In this document: positions 46,446-57,647 of the stretch, piece after piece
Numbering within the stretch: position 1 is the stretch's first letter
How the letters are laid out: each line of letters begins with the position of its first letter
From: Eleginops maclovinus
Taxonomy: Eukaryota; Chordata; Actinopteri; Perciformes; Eleginopidae
NCBI RefSeq assembly: GCF_036324505.1
Contig: NC_086366.1
Coordinates: 12,955,427 to 13,019,426, forward strand
Direction: 5' to 3'
Length of the DNA stretch: 64,000 nt
Notes under the pieces: model-generated
The model's database searches: none
What the model saw: only the letters and a program-made list of their open reading frames with translations
What the model was told of the DNA's origin: nothing
Program-made: the position numbers and the translations under genes

Positions 46446-48338
46446 TCAGTGTGATATCTGGGCGTGGTGAAGTCCACACAGCCTGTCTATTCGTGGCGAA
46501 ATGGTAGACAGAGACAGTCTCATGTCATTCTCTGGATCAAGCCTAGCCCTGTACTTATTCTTTAAGTACGCCAGTGTAGAAAAACCACTCTCACACAGGT
46601 ATGTGGTTGGAAAGGGCAAAAGACACCTCATTGCTTTTGCAGCAAGCTGTGGAAATTCTGTCTGGCAACTTATCCAGAATTTAACAAGGGGCTGTGTGTC
46701 GTACATATGCCTCCTGACAGAGTCTGTGGACATCTCAATCAGCTTATCCTCTTCCACAGCCGTCAGACTTGACCCTACTGATGCATCGTCACTGAATGGG
46801 AGCAGGATCCACTTGCTGTCACGGCGCCACTCTTCCGAATCAGTGAAGTACTTTGCGAATTGACGCACAAGCTTCCTCAAATGCTCACATATAGTGTCGT
46901 TGATGTCAGTGCTGTCAGGGTATTCCTCAACTGAAGGAAACATCGCCAAGTTATTGCTCTCCACTCGTTCGATCCACTTTGACATTTTTTTCACAAATGC
47001 GTCGAGCTTCTCGTAGAGCTGCATGACGTTTGCATCTCTCCCTTGCATGGAGCTGTTCAACTTGTTCAGCTCTGCAAAAACATCTGTGAGGTACGCCAGC
47101 TTAGTTAACCAGTAACTATCGTTGAAATTGGAAGCCAGATCAGAATGCTTCTCGCACAAGAACTCGTAGATAGCTCCGCGTAGTTCAAACACACGGGCGA
47201 GCACAGCGCCGCGAGACAGCCAACGCACCTCTGAATGATAAAGGAGAGAGCTGTGTTCACTTCCCAAGTCATGGCATAGGGATGAAAACAGGCGTGTATT
47301 CAATGCGTTTCGTTTTATGAAGTTGACCGTCTTGACAACGACATCAAACACACCACTGAGCTCAACACTGAGATCTTTGGAGGCGAGAGCCTCTCTATGA
47401 ATCAGGCAGTGTGTCCAAATTACCCCCGGAGCCACCCTCCTTACATGCGCAAACAGTCCAGTCTTGCTGCCACTCATGGCTCGGGCCCCATCGCTGCATA
47501 ATGCAACGCACCTCTGCCACGAGATATTGTGCTCCGTGAAAAAATCGTCCAGTGCTTTAAATATTTCTACACCGGTAGTTCGCCCGGGCAGTGGTTTGCA
47601 AAAAAGAAATTCCTCGCACATAGTGCCACTGTCCTCGTATCGCACAAATGTTAACAGTTGCGCATCATTAGTAACATCTGTCGTCTCGTCGATTTGAAGG
47701 GAAAACAGAACTGTCTGAAGTTTTGCCATCAGCTGGTCTTTGACATCATTTGCCATTTCCCCAATTCGTCTTCCGATTGTGTTGTCTGACAACGGAATAG
47801 TTTTTAATTTGTTGGCACATTCTTCGCTTACCATAGCTCTGCACATATCTATGGCTGCTGGCAATATAAGCTGCTCTGCAATGGTATGGGGCTTCTTACT
47901 TTTTGCAACCCTGAGAGCGACCAGATACGATGCTTTCAGTGCGTTTTCATTTATTTTTGCACTCTTCCTCATGGTAGCCTGCTGTCCTTTGAAATCACGC
48001 AACATCTGTTGCATGTACTCAACGGGTTTGGCCTTCAAGTGGACGTGATGCGTCTCCATATGCCGCGTAAGTTTCGACGGCTTCATAGCTTCATTACAGA
48101 GAATTGTTGAACATACGAAACACAGTGGTACCTCCTCTCCTGCTCTGTCTGTCGTCACTGTGAATCCATATTTAACATATTCCTCATTGTATTTTCTTTT
48201 TCGTCTTTTTTGCGAAGTTGACGCTTCGGAAGCCTGTCCTTGCCCTATCGTGGCGGCCTGTCCCTCTGTCGTGGCAGCCTGACCCTCTGTCATGGCAGCC
48301 TGTCCCTCTGGCACTTTCCTCACTACAAAACGATCCAT
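46446..48338 (-). CDS. hAT (Buster/ZBED5-like) transposase
   Basis: A 630-residue protein without stop or frameshift. Residues 11-31 are three EGQAA heptads, followed by a basic KRRKRK stretch (44-49). A BED-like zinc finger has C73, C76, H93 and H97/98 for DNA binding. The RNase H-like fold carries D217 (QIDETTD) and D283 (CSDGARAM), with the hAT CxxH at C311/H314, the RW pair at 372-373 and a helical insertion. The C-terminal hAT dimerisation domain includes E583 (CESGFS), the third catalytic residue. The start at 48,338 is preferred because the open frame continues 63 codons upstream into sequence with no family resemblance. Relatives include vertebrate ZBED5 and many fish genes annotated as ZBED5-like or SCAND3-like. 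This copy sits inside its own terminal repeats, so it is a transposon gene and not a domesticated host gene. Confidence 0.93.
   Translation of the reverse strand: MDRFVVRKVPEGQAAMTEGQAATTEGQAATIGQGQASEASTSQKRRKRKYNEEYVKYGFTVTTDRAGEEVPLCFVCSTILCNEAMKPSKLTRHMETHHVHLKAKPVEYMQQMLRDFKGQQATMRKSAKINENALKASYLVALRVAKSKKPHTIAEQLILPAAIDMCRAMVSEECANKLKTIPLSDNTIGRRIGEMANDVKDQLMAKLQTVLFSLQIDETTDVTNDAQLLTFVRYEDSGTMCEEFLFCKPLPGRTTGVEIFKALDDFFTEHNISWQRCVALCSDGARAMSGSKTGLFAHVRRVAPGVIWTHCLIHREALASKDLSVELSGVFDVVVKTVNFIKRNALNTRLFSSLCHDLGSEHSSLLYHSEVRWLSRGAVLARVFELRGAIYEFLCEKHSDLASNFNDSYWLTKLAYLTDVFAELNKLNSSMQGRDANVMQLYEKLDAFVKKMSKWIERVESNNLAMFPSVEEYPDSTDINDTICEHLRKLVRQFAKYFTDSEEWRRDSKWILLPFSDDASVGSSLTAVEEDKLIEMSTDSVRRHMYDTQPLVKFWISCQTEFPQLAAKAMRCLLPFPTTYLCESGFSTLAYLKNKYRARLDPENDMRLSLSTISPRIDRLCGLHHAQISH
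48240..48310 (-). repeat. 21-bp coding tandem repeat in transposase
   Basis: Three imperfect copies of a 21-bp unit encode the EGQAAMT/EGQAATT/EGQAATI heptads near the N terminus, plus a partial GQGQA copy. Copy number may vary between genomic copies of the element. Confidence 0.85.
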
Positions 48339-48538
48339 TGGTGCTAGATATATAGCTAGACTAGTACATATGTAACAAATGTTTGCTGTACTACAACCTA
48401 TCTTAAAATACTCTCGTCGGCTATGCTTATAAATGTGTGTCAACTTTGCTCGCAAGACTGTACGTAATGAATAATAAGTGAGGTTAGCGACGCAACTCAT
48501 TACCATTAGCGAATCACAGGCTACCATAGACTGGATAG
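48339..48538 (-). promoter_or_regulatory. Transposase 5' leader, left part
   Basis: Sequence between the transposase start and the nested 320-bp element. It is AT-rich and would hold the 5' UTR and, together with 48,875-49,086, the transposase promoter. No clear TATA box was assigned. An in-frame open extension of 63 codons crosses it but is not conserved-looking. Confidence 0.4.
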
Positions 48539-48546
48539 GCGCAAGG
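48539..48546 (+). repeat. Nested element target-site duplication, left copy
   Basis: GCGCAAGG, identical to 48,867-48,874, flanking the nested element. Confidence 0.92.
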
Positions 48547-48866
48547 CAGTGCCGCTGCTAGCCATTTTGGTGCCCTAAGCATAATTCCTTCATGTTGCCC
48601 TCCCCCCCCCCCCCCCCCCCAATAAAAAAACATTATGAGTTGTGATGAGTGAGTGGGGAGGGGAGGGGGGAGGGGAGAGGGGGGCACCATCGGTACCTTT
48701 GAGTAGTATGCCTAAAAAGTGCCTCATATTTCTATAGTCTACTGAAATAATTTCGGCCTTATAATTATTATGACGATTTTTCATTAGGCTATTTTTGGTG
48801 GTGCCCCCTCGACACTTGGTGCCCTACGCACAGCGCGTAATGCGCGTTATGGGAGCGGCGGCACTG
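48547..48866. mobile_element. Non-autonomous hAT-like element (MITE) nested in the transposon
   Basis: A 320-bp element with terminal inverted repeats CAGTGCCGCTGCT and, inverted at 48,854-48,866, CAGTGCCGCCGCT (12 of 13 identical). It is flanked by a perfect 8-bp duplication and has no open frame. Internally it has a C19 run (48,602-48,620), a G-rich segment (about 48,655-48,685) and two direct copies of TTGGTGCCCTA near its ends. The 8-bp duplication and CAGTG start indicate a hAT relative, but its target lacks the central TA of the host element's family, so it was probably mobilised by a different transposase. It lies 208 bp upstream of the transposase start codon and separates the leader from the right terminus. 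Confidence 0.9.
48602..48620 (+). repeat. Poly-C homopolymer, 19 bp
   Basis: Nineteen consecutive C residues inside the nested element. Length subject to sequencing error. Confidence 0.9.
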
Positions 48867-48874
48867 GCGCAAGG
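48867..48874 (+). repeat. Nested element target-site duplication, right copy
   Basis: GCGCAAGG directly after the right terminal repeat of the nested element. Confidence 0.92.
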
Positions 48875-49020
48875 CTACATTCTGTCAGCTTGAATTTCCT
48901 TTATATTATTTTAAACATATTTTTCACGATATGTAACGGTATTCTGGAAATGTGTTGAAATATCAAAGCGAATTTATATTAAAAAAAAACAATGGTGAAC
49001 TGATCAACATAGGCTCTTGT

Positions 49021-49075
49021 CACGGACCACATGCAATGCCGCCGCGGACCACCAGGGGTCCGCGGACCACCGGTT
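49021..49075 (+). repeat. Subterminal repeats of the hAT transposon
   Basis: Three copies of a CRCGGACCAC-like word in 55 bp next to the right terminal repeat, partly arranged as a palindrome around GGTCCGCGGACC. hAT transposases commonly bind such subterminal motifs; that use here is inferred. Confidence 0.6.
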
Positions 49076-49086
49076 GAAAACCCCTG

Positions 49087-49094
49087 GCATAGAG
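49087..49094 (+). repeat. hAT target-site duplication, right copy
   Basis: GCATAGAG directly after the right terminal repeat. Confidence 0.93.
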
Positions 49095-52000
49095 AAAGGT
49101 CACTCCACTCCAGTCTCTTTGCTGCTACTCTACATCCTCTTCACTCTGGTGTTAGTGTGTCAGTGGGACACATGCGTAAAAGAGCCCAGGGAGAATTGAT
49201 TGGAATAAAGAGAGAAAATCTAGCTTTGCTGGTGCATGGAGGAAGACAGGATTAAAATGGAAACAAATTGAATGATTTAAACCTTGCTTTTTTACTGGAC
49301 AATCAAAGTTTTCCATCTGCACTGGGTCGGCAGAATATAACATTAATAATGAGTCTTAAGAGTAAAGGTTTACTGACACTATACATTTGTCATTGTGCCA
49401 AATGGAGTACAAGAGAATGGTGTTTATTGATTCCCATTGGATGGAGAAATTGACTGGTGCACTGGTAGGTCACCATGTGTTGGTATCATTAAAGACACTG
49501 ATACACATGTTGCATTGCATAAATTACATACTGAACTTCACTGCCTTGCCTGTAAGCACTGCAGCTGATGTCACCAACACGTTCTCACTTTGATGTAACA
49601 GATTGAGTGATTAGTTTAGGAAGTAAGAGATATGAGATGAATTAGCCTAAAGGTGTTGTTTTGGCCTGATGTCCTATTTAAAGATATTTAAAAATGTTTA
49701 AAGAATTCTGATTCTGTTTGTATTCTTCATTGATGCCCACCATTAATTTGTGGTGAGTAATATAACATTTAGCTTTATAGTCCTATCTCCCCAAAGGCAT
49801 TTTCAATATTTCACAGTGGGAAAGCAGCACATAAAATGAATGATTTCTTTATCCGCTCAATATGTACTTTTATATTTATGGACCTATGACAAGTCAAAAT
49901 GTCTGTTGCTGTAAAATGTGTAGAAAGGTTTAGTGGTTAAAATGAATAGCTAATCTAATGAATTCATAGTAAAAGTTATAAACTTTATGATTTTGGTGCA
50001 AAACTAATATAAAAGTGTTGCCCAATATTTATCCCGCTAATTGGCCTGATGTTTTGCTGACAAATCCTCATCCTCAACGTTATAGCCTAAATTACCGGTC
50101 TCGCACATTTATATTGTCATATGACCCTACCCTATGCAGATTAATATAAAAGTTTAGTTGTTTTTGGTAAGAACGGAATAGGAAACCATGACTCTGAATA
50201 GCAATATGTTCACCATTCCCTTTTTTTTTTTTTGTCTTCATCATCCTCTAATGATAAACTGGTTAGTTTAAATTCTTCCCTATATGATGAAAAAGCAATA
50301 TCTTTAAACATTGAAAAAGCCATAAATAATTACTTTAAGTCGTTCTATATGTGGATATAGGATGCAGGAATCTAGAAAGCCAGAGTGAGTCTGATAGAAA
50401 AGTAAGCATGTGTGTCAAAGGGTAGGTATTACATGTGGGGTTTAGGTTAAGTGGGTGTGTTAATGTCCGTAGGCGTTCTGTGTGTGGACGTTTTTTGTGA
50501 GTGTGTTAATGCATGGTTTTTGTTGGTGAAAGAAACCAGGTCAGCAGAATAAGGCCCTATGGCATAACATTCAATGAAGCGTGAGCCTCTTTCGCACTGA
50601 CCCCCACTCTCTTTTCATAGTAGACTATTTCCTCATTTACTTAACATCAATCCCCCCCAACTCTGACTTTACTCCCCATCTCTCCATGTTTCAGATTCTT
50701 CCATCGTTGCGTCTGCTACGGTTTTCTTGTGCGTTTCCTACCATTCCATAGCTTTGCATGGTTCTCAGTCAGGTTAGATCAGTTTCTGAAGTGTGTATGC
50801 TTGTGTGGATTCAGGAGTGTTTAGCATACACGATACCTGGTAAATCCTCCTGGTGCATGCTGCATTTTCCTTGGACGTTGTGCTCTGTGAAAGCAATCAT
50901 CGCTTTCTGACTACTTCACTGTTTCTCATAGTGGTCAGCCCACCCATCCCCAAATATGCACAGAGCATGGAAAGCGAAGATAGATACAAGAATGAAGGAT
51001 GTAACGGTGGTTGGCTTTGGGTTTTAAGAAGCTACAGTTTTTGCTTCAGTGACCATGAGATGTTTTCCATTACATCTTTTCTGGCCTCAGCTTTAGCTGC
51101 CGGACAACAAATAACAACAAAAACATTTTAAAAATACAATTATTAACATATTCTAACAAATGTTGAATATAAACGATAAAAAGGCTTGTTTTGTAACAAA
51201 TCAACACATCACCTTGACAAAAAAAACAGTATTTCAGTCCCATTACTGCTGAGGATGTGCACCCGAGAGTGAGAGTGTTTATTATGCCTCACTGCAAAAG
51301 TGAGCAGTACAGCAGTGTGGACACAAGCTCCGTTCTTGTTGTGACTCTGGTTGCCTGCTGGGATGAACCACATGTCATACCATGCCTGGAGGATGCCAGC
51401 CACACTAACCACGCAGCCAGCGAGTGGGGCCAACAACCCCCCCCCCGGCAGAGTTTATTTACCCAGTAGCACAGGGATGCTTGTATACAGTCATCCTCAC
51501 TCGTCTCTTAATGCATGCTCATGCTTTTTCACATGGTATGTTTGGTGTTATACCAGCCATCTTTCCTTTGGCGCCAGATTTAGCCATTTCATGCACTTGG
51601 CATCCTTGGGGTCCTTATGGTACTAGCTTCATGCCTGATCAGGTTTTGACTATTTTTGGTGCCCAATCCCAGGCTCCAGACATTTACTGGGAATTTTCCA
51701 TTTCGTTATAACCCAGTGTATGATGTAAGATCATGGATATGGATTTTTAATCCCGTAATGTACAGGTATCTCGTTTGTGTGATCATCATAGCAGTTATTT
51801 TCTTATTGAGCTTATTAAATACAAATTACTGTAATATTTTTAAATTGTTTGCTTTTTGCTCTTTCAACAAGTTTCAAGTCTTTGCATTTTTTTCTTTCAT
51901 ATCAAGAAGGCTATGGCTGCAACCAGCATAATCATCTATCAGTTAATCATCTGTCCTCCCAGTGCAAGTCCTTAAATTTGAGACATGAGTAAATACTGTT

Positions 52001-53292
52001 TGTTGCTCTTACTTAAAAAAGTACTTTGGAAAATGAATAAAGTATTGTGTATTAATCTAATGTCAGTCAACTTTATGTTGACTCAAATCATTTCATGGGA
52101 CCATATTAACTGCACGAAAGGCAACAGGAATGCGTAACTTAAAATAGATTCTTAAGTCCTTTCCTTCCTCTGCACCAAAAACATTAAGTAACATTTATCT
52201 AATCCTTTTTTCTTGGAAAGTTAGATCATTTTAATTATTGTGTCATAAACTTCTTTTCTGCTTTGATAACTGCCTGGAGTTGAAGGCTTAAAATCCCTCT
52301 GAAAACTCATCTAGTGCTTTTGAAACTACTGACAGTGATATAAAATATATGTGACTAAGAGTTAATGCGCTTAAACATGTAAAGCCCTTTAGTATGATGA
52401 ACCTTTACCAATGTGGTTCACCTCCATGCTCATGTGACAGTGTGTGTTCTTTGGCCTTAACACCAAAAAGTGAAAACTCACACTGCAACATGATTCAAGT
52501 TCAAGGGCTTTCCGTTCTTGTATTTTTCCACATTTTGTACATGACCCAAAGCTTTCAAGTTTTTAAAAAGACTGTCATATTTTATTGAGCTTGTCTTTTT
52601 TTGTTCTTCTCTCACTTGCATGCTTTATCCCGTTTTTTATATAAACCACCAATTTGCTGTTCAGGGAATAAAGGATTGGAGATGGGATATTTCAGAAGGT
52701 TTGCTAAGGATCTCCTTTCCTCTCTTCTCACTGGGAATGGAACCTTTTTTTGTCTTGTCTCATACCATTAATTGGTTTATGAACATCATACTTCATTTAT
52801 CTGCTCCTGGGCCTATACTAGTCATAGTCTGTTTGTATGTCTCGGTCGTTCTAGTAAAATACCACCACTGGGCATGTCTGCCTGTCTGGAGCTAAAATGT
52901 GTGTCAGACAGCATGGAGCAGTCATTTGTTGGTTGGAGGCCCGTGTACCCAGCGATATGTTGTGGGTATGTGTGATGGTTTGTGAGGACATGCTGTCAGA
53001 CTGACTCTGCTCGCTCCTCATGATGCATCATGACGACTGCCAGGGATTCATTGTGCATGACTGCTGACCTGCTGAAAAATATATATGTTGTTATATATTT
53101 TTTCAGAATTTGTTTTGTTTAACAGCGACATTTCTATAAATGAGTTAGCGAAGAGGCCATTTTTTATCCGTAGTCCCTGGACCAATTCCAGTATAAGTAA
53201 TGTGTGCTTTTCGTCTATATATTAATTTGTTAGGTTATTCTGTGTTATTGCATGCCTTTTTTTTAACTGCCACTTTTGCGTCTATGCCATTT
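49095..53292 (+). other. dock10 intron 1, central part
   Basis: Non-coding AT-rich DNA with chance frames of up to 92 codons. I find no sequence encoding the EPLDYE-type segment expected early in DOCK-D proteins, so exon 2 lies outside the window or in a stretch I did not recognise. A near-palindrome at 53,072-53,106 is listed separately. Confidence 0.5.
53072..53106. repeat. Short AT-rich near-perfect palindrome
   Basis: CTGAAAAATATATAT, a short GTTG-centred loop, then ATATATTTTTTCAG. The two arms of about 14-15 bp pair with one length difference in the A run. It could be a hairpin, a tiny transposon relic or a chance AT structure. Confidence 0.7.
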
Positions 53293-53351
53293 TTGCTGTA
53301 ACAAATGTATATTTCCCCGCTGTGGGACTAATGAAGGATTTCTGATTCTGA
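53290..53351 (+). mobile_element. 3'-tail fragment of a teleost LINE-like repeat
   Basis: The order TTTCCCCGCTGTGGGACTAAT, a GAAGGATT word and TCTGATTCTGA is close to the 3' end I remember for abundant fish non-LTR retrotransposons (cccc-gtgggac-taataaagg followed by short tandem tail units). Only about 60 bp survives, which is normal for 5'-truncated LINE copies. Confidence 0.55.
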
Positions 53352-56300
53352 AGTCACCCTTAAAAAACGAATTTCCTTTTAAAATAACCCATAAGTACTA
53401 TCAGTATAAACATGCAACATACAATACTGGAAATGCTTACATAAAACAAAAAATACATATTACCTAGGAAGAAGTTCAGTATATTTGTGACACATATGTG
53501 CATGTGTGGTATCTGTGTGGTGTGTATGGCTATTCTGAAAAACATTTAGGCCACTTGTACATTTGTGTCAGGGTGGTTTTATCGTGTTTTGACTACAGTG
53601 TGCTGCTGCCCTATTTCAAGAAGACAGTTAGTGTCACGTCAAGCATTAACACCAACTAATATGGTCACCCCATGAAAACTGATAATGCTGGGAATCAATG
53701 GTCCCCTAGGAGGGAAACAATTTAGACGAACAGTTAGTGGCGTACTCCACCACAGACTAGCCCCTGTTACCACGGCAACAGAGAAAGGTCAATTATGATG
53801 GAATTCTAACAGGAAGCACTCGTTGCATATCTCTACTTTTAGTCTTCTAGTACAGTATATCTTATTTCATCTCATCAGATGTTCCTCCACTCCCACTCTC
53901 TAAATTACTTGATTTAAGTGGTTTGTGTCGCTGCTCATATTACATTATTATTTTAGCTGTATCTCCAAACCGCTTCCTTTAACTGCTTTCTTTTCACTGC
54001 ATCTAATATCACCTTTTTCTGTATGATTAGTTTTAATTTATCTAGCTTGCTCCTCCCTTCCGAGGTTATTGCTTGCATGACGACAGTCTGAATCTGATAC
54101 AGTCTGTGGTCTGAACAGGAGATCTTCTCAGATCCTCCTGTCACATGCCTCTTATTACATCTGGACAGGGCATGGTAGGACAGGGACAGGAGAGCAGCTG
54201 TAGCCAGAATCAAGCTTTTAATTGAGTCAGACATCGGCAGTCTCATCATTTTAGAGAGCCAGATCCAAAAGAGGGGGAAACTCAAGATGAAATGAAGGAG
54301 GAAGGGGGATAGAGAAAGAAAGAGATATGGTTGATCTCCCAGAGGAGAAACACAGGATCTACTGCAGATTACTCTTATTTAAACACTGTCCTGTATGAGT
54401 GTGTGGGTTATCACACATTTAGCAAGCTATTGTCCAATTACATAGCTATTTACATTTTTTTAATAATGAACAGTGTTTGCACATGTGGGTGTCTCATTAG
54501 CATAAGAAGACTTATGATGGACTATACATGCAATTTTAAGTATCTTTGTGCTATATTCACAAGTTACCACACCAGCAACTTTTCAGGTCCCTGCGGATAC
54601 TCATGTAAGTGTTCTAGTTTCTGAAGAAAGTTTGTTCCTCAACACTCCAGGACAGAAAATGCAAATGCTTTTCTGTTGTCTTTATTTCCACAGAGTCACA
54701 TGTAAAGCTGCTTTACAAATCATCAGAGGCAACATCTCCCTGACTGCCAATACAGTTATTCTCTTACATAAGTTGGGGTTTTGGAAATCATACCACAGTC
54801 TGATTGTATAACTATGTAAATAAGACTGAGCAAAAGAGACTTGTCCACCCAAAATAATTAAGGAAGGAGCTTTTGGACTTTAGCATTGCAATGGAACTAT
54901 TTACGTAGCATTTTACCGAATGATTTTCAGGAATTATAGTAGTTGTGGGCCAACATACCTATAATACAGATCATCTTCTCCACTAAAACAAATAAAAATC
55001 ATACTTAAATACATTTTCTAATAAAGAAATTGATCCTCAAACAAGATGGATGATGAACCACTCTGCTTAACGTCTTAACGATATACTGTATGTCGATGGT
55101 CAAGAGCAGAAGACGCACTCCATGAAAAAACAAGGAAAGCAAGAAAAGCAGTAAGATTGGTGTTTGTTCAAAAGGCTTTAACTTCACTTGGTACTTGGTT
55201 GTGTGTCATTGTTTGGGACCACTGTTTCATGACCTATAGCCTGTAGCTGATGCATGTTTTGTCACACCTCATCTTGGGTTTTTTTCCTCTCCATCTCGCG
55301 TTTCAGTGTATGTCAGATCTTAAATTCTATATGTGTCAAACCAAGTTGTGAAGTTTCACCGCCTAGATTGTGTTTTATGACGTGGGACAGGATGTGTGTC
55401 TCTCACAACGTTCATGTTTGTGTCACTGAACAATTTAGCATGCTGCTTTCCTGAGAAGTCATGCTGTGCAGTTCTTCAGGGTGTCTTCGTCATGCAGTGC
55501 AACTAAAATGTGTGTTTGTGTCACTTTAGAGATTTTATCAGAAGGAAGAGACTTGTCTTCCTCTTTTTAAACTTCCCCTCACCCTGTCTCCCCCGCTAAT
55601 CTTCCCTCCTTCCATTATTTCTTCCTCTACTCCCTTCTCCACTTTCTTCTTCTAAGCTTTTTTTCACTTCACTGCACAAATTCCCTTATTGCCTAAACTT
55701 CCTTTCTATTCCCGCATTCTCACTCAAAATCAACTGGATTACATTCACCCTGCTCTTTACTTCAGTCCTTGTCATGTTGAGTGAATGCTTCCATTGTAAT
55801 GGGTGTGTGTGTATACACATGCAGACAGGAGAATAGAGAAAGGGATTAAAGGAGATGAATAGTTCTTTGACATTTGTTATGACTGAGCTGCAGAAGACTC
55901 AGCCGTGTTTGCCTGATAACAGTAGGACCGTGCACTGCCAGGCCTTGGTGTATGTCTGTCCCTATCTTCTCAATGACTCATTCAGAGAGGACAGAGAAAT
56001 AAAAGCAAAGAGAAGAGGGCACTGGGGGAAAAAAAATCTAAGCCTGCTACTGTCACCAGTGACACTGTCTCTTGCTGAATTCCCCCTCTGTTTGAACTCT
56101 GCAGGAGGCTTTGCAGTGATCTCACTAGTGTGTTTGCTGGGTGTGAGCACAGGAAATTCATTTTTTGTAACTTTGTAGTGTCACACTACTACTTGTTTGA
56201 TTGTACTCTAAGACAAAAGGTCTGTTTAGTCTAGGTAGGAAAAGTGGATTGAGAGAAAGTATGTGTCAGTGTTTGTGAGGTCACATGAGAGGAGGAGAGA

Positions 56301-57647
56301 GAGAGAGAGGTCCCCCGGACTCCATGCATTGTGCCAATGTACGTGTACAAAAGACTCTTTGGAGAGGCTTCACAGCCAGTGAACTGCTCCATTCAGACCT
56401 AGCTGACCGAGCTTTGCCTCACTGGAGCTTAACTTTTATCCTCTCCCTCACTTTTTGTAAAGCTCTCCATCCAGCTTCACCATCCTGCCCTGTACCTTTA
56501 TAGACACCAGTTCAACTCGTCCATCCAGGCTTTTTTCAGGGCCCTCAGGGGAGGGGTAAGGGAGGGGAGGAAGGGGGGGGGAGTCCACTTCACATACTGG
56601 ACTAAGAATAGTTCAGTGATTCTCTGCTAGTGAATTGCAGTGTTGTGTCTCTCCCTCACTCTGCATTCCAGAGTAGGAGGCCTGAATATGTTACTGCCAT
56701 TACCGTCCGACCCCCATGCCCTGCTGCCCTTGCCCTGTTGAATCGGCACGCACACACACATGCTAATACACACTGTGCGGCAGTCATACGTGATGTGGAC
56801 TTTCCCTCATTAACTGTCTACACCGGCTAGTCGGGGTGAGACAGAGAGTGTCCACAATCTAATTAGAAAAGGAAATGTCTCATTTGTACAAGCTGTTCTC
56901 AAAGTTATACATCTTAAAACAAAACCGTGTTTTTGTTACATGTTCATGTCCTCTTAAGATCTTTGTGTCCCATTCTCCTCTGTCTGTCCATCTGTTCCCT
57001 GCTTTGATCAACCCGGCTCACTTGCCAATAATTCTTCCGACCGTGTATGTCCTATTAGCTATGGTTTCAGAAAGTAAAACTGAAAGAGACAGAAACAAGC
57101 AGCCATTATTAATATTTAACCATCAGTGCCAGCTGCAGTTACCCACATCTACCCACAAAGATAAAAGTGAACACATCCATGCACACACATTAATATGTCT
57201 GCAGAGTCTGGGCCCCTGTCAGAAATAGAACAGATAGTTTCCACTTACAGATATTGTGTTTTTTGAGTAGCTGCGTACAAGAAGACATAGCTGGCATAGC
57301 TTGTCGTAGCAAAAGATGAATGCCAAGTTTCAATCCTATAGTTTCAAGATATTGCTGTTCCCAACATCTTCAAAATGAATCTGGTTCTAACTTAATGCAC
57401 CTTTTTTATTTAAAGGTTGGTTAACTGCAGTGGTGAAAACTAATCACATCCAACCAGAAGTTCAACGGACCTGACAGTAGCTGTAAAGATCTGTAAATTA
57501 GGATGTTCTTTTTCTTTTCAAAGATGTTGTGTAAATCATAGGGCTTTACTATTCGTTGGCCAATGGAAAGTGACTCTCTACTGTTTCCTGTCCAACTCAA
57601 AGAAAACATTGTATTATCGAAAAGCTTTAGAGACCTTTCGCAGGTGT
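53352..57647 (+). other. dock10 intron 1, further non-coding DNA
   Basis: No exon recognised. Contains a perfect RFX X-box (53,766-53,779), a pyrimidine-rich stretch at 55,550-55,700 and a G-rich stretch at about 56,545-56,583. Confidence 0.5.
53766..53779. promoter_or_regulatory. Palindromic RFX X-box
   Basis: GTTACCACGGCAAC fits the 14-bp consensus GTTRCCNNGGYAAC at every fixed position. RFX dimers bind such sites in promoters and enhancers. Location in the presumed dock10 intron suggests an intronic element, but occupancy is unknown. Confidence 0.5.

Larger units (their letters stand above)
45875..49086 (-). mobile_element. Complete Buster-type hAT DNA transposon
   Basis: A 3,212-bp element bounded by terminal inverted repeats: CAGGGGTTTTCAACTGGT at the left end and CAGGGGTTTTCAACCGGT read inwards from the right, one mismatch in 18. 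It is flanked by a perfect 8-bp duplication. It contains one minus-strand transposase gene (46,446-48,338). The right subterminal region repeats CGGACCACC-type words three times (49,021-49,075), probable transposase-binding repeats, and a related GGGACCACC lies near the left end. Two younger insertions lie inside: a 320-bp hAT-like element (48,547-48,866) and a probable solo LTR (about 46,163-46,415). Without them the element would be about 2.6 kb. Intact ends, perfect duplication and open transposase suggest recent insertion into the dock10 intron, in antisense orientation to the gene. Confidence 0.93.

Noticed and set aside
46501..48110. Plus-strand frames of 74-120 codons
   Set aside because: Shadows of the transposase gene on the opposite strand.
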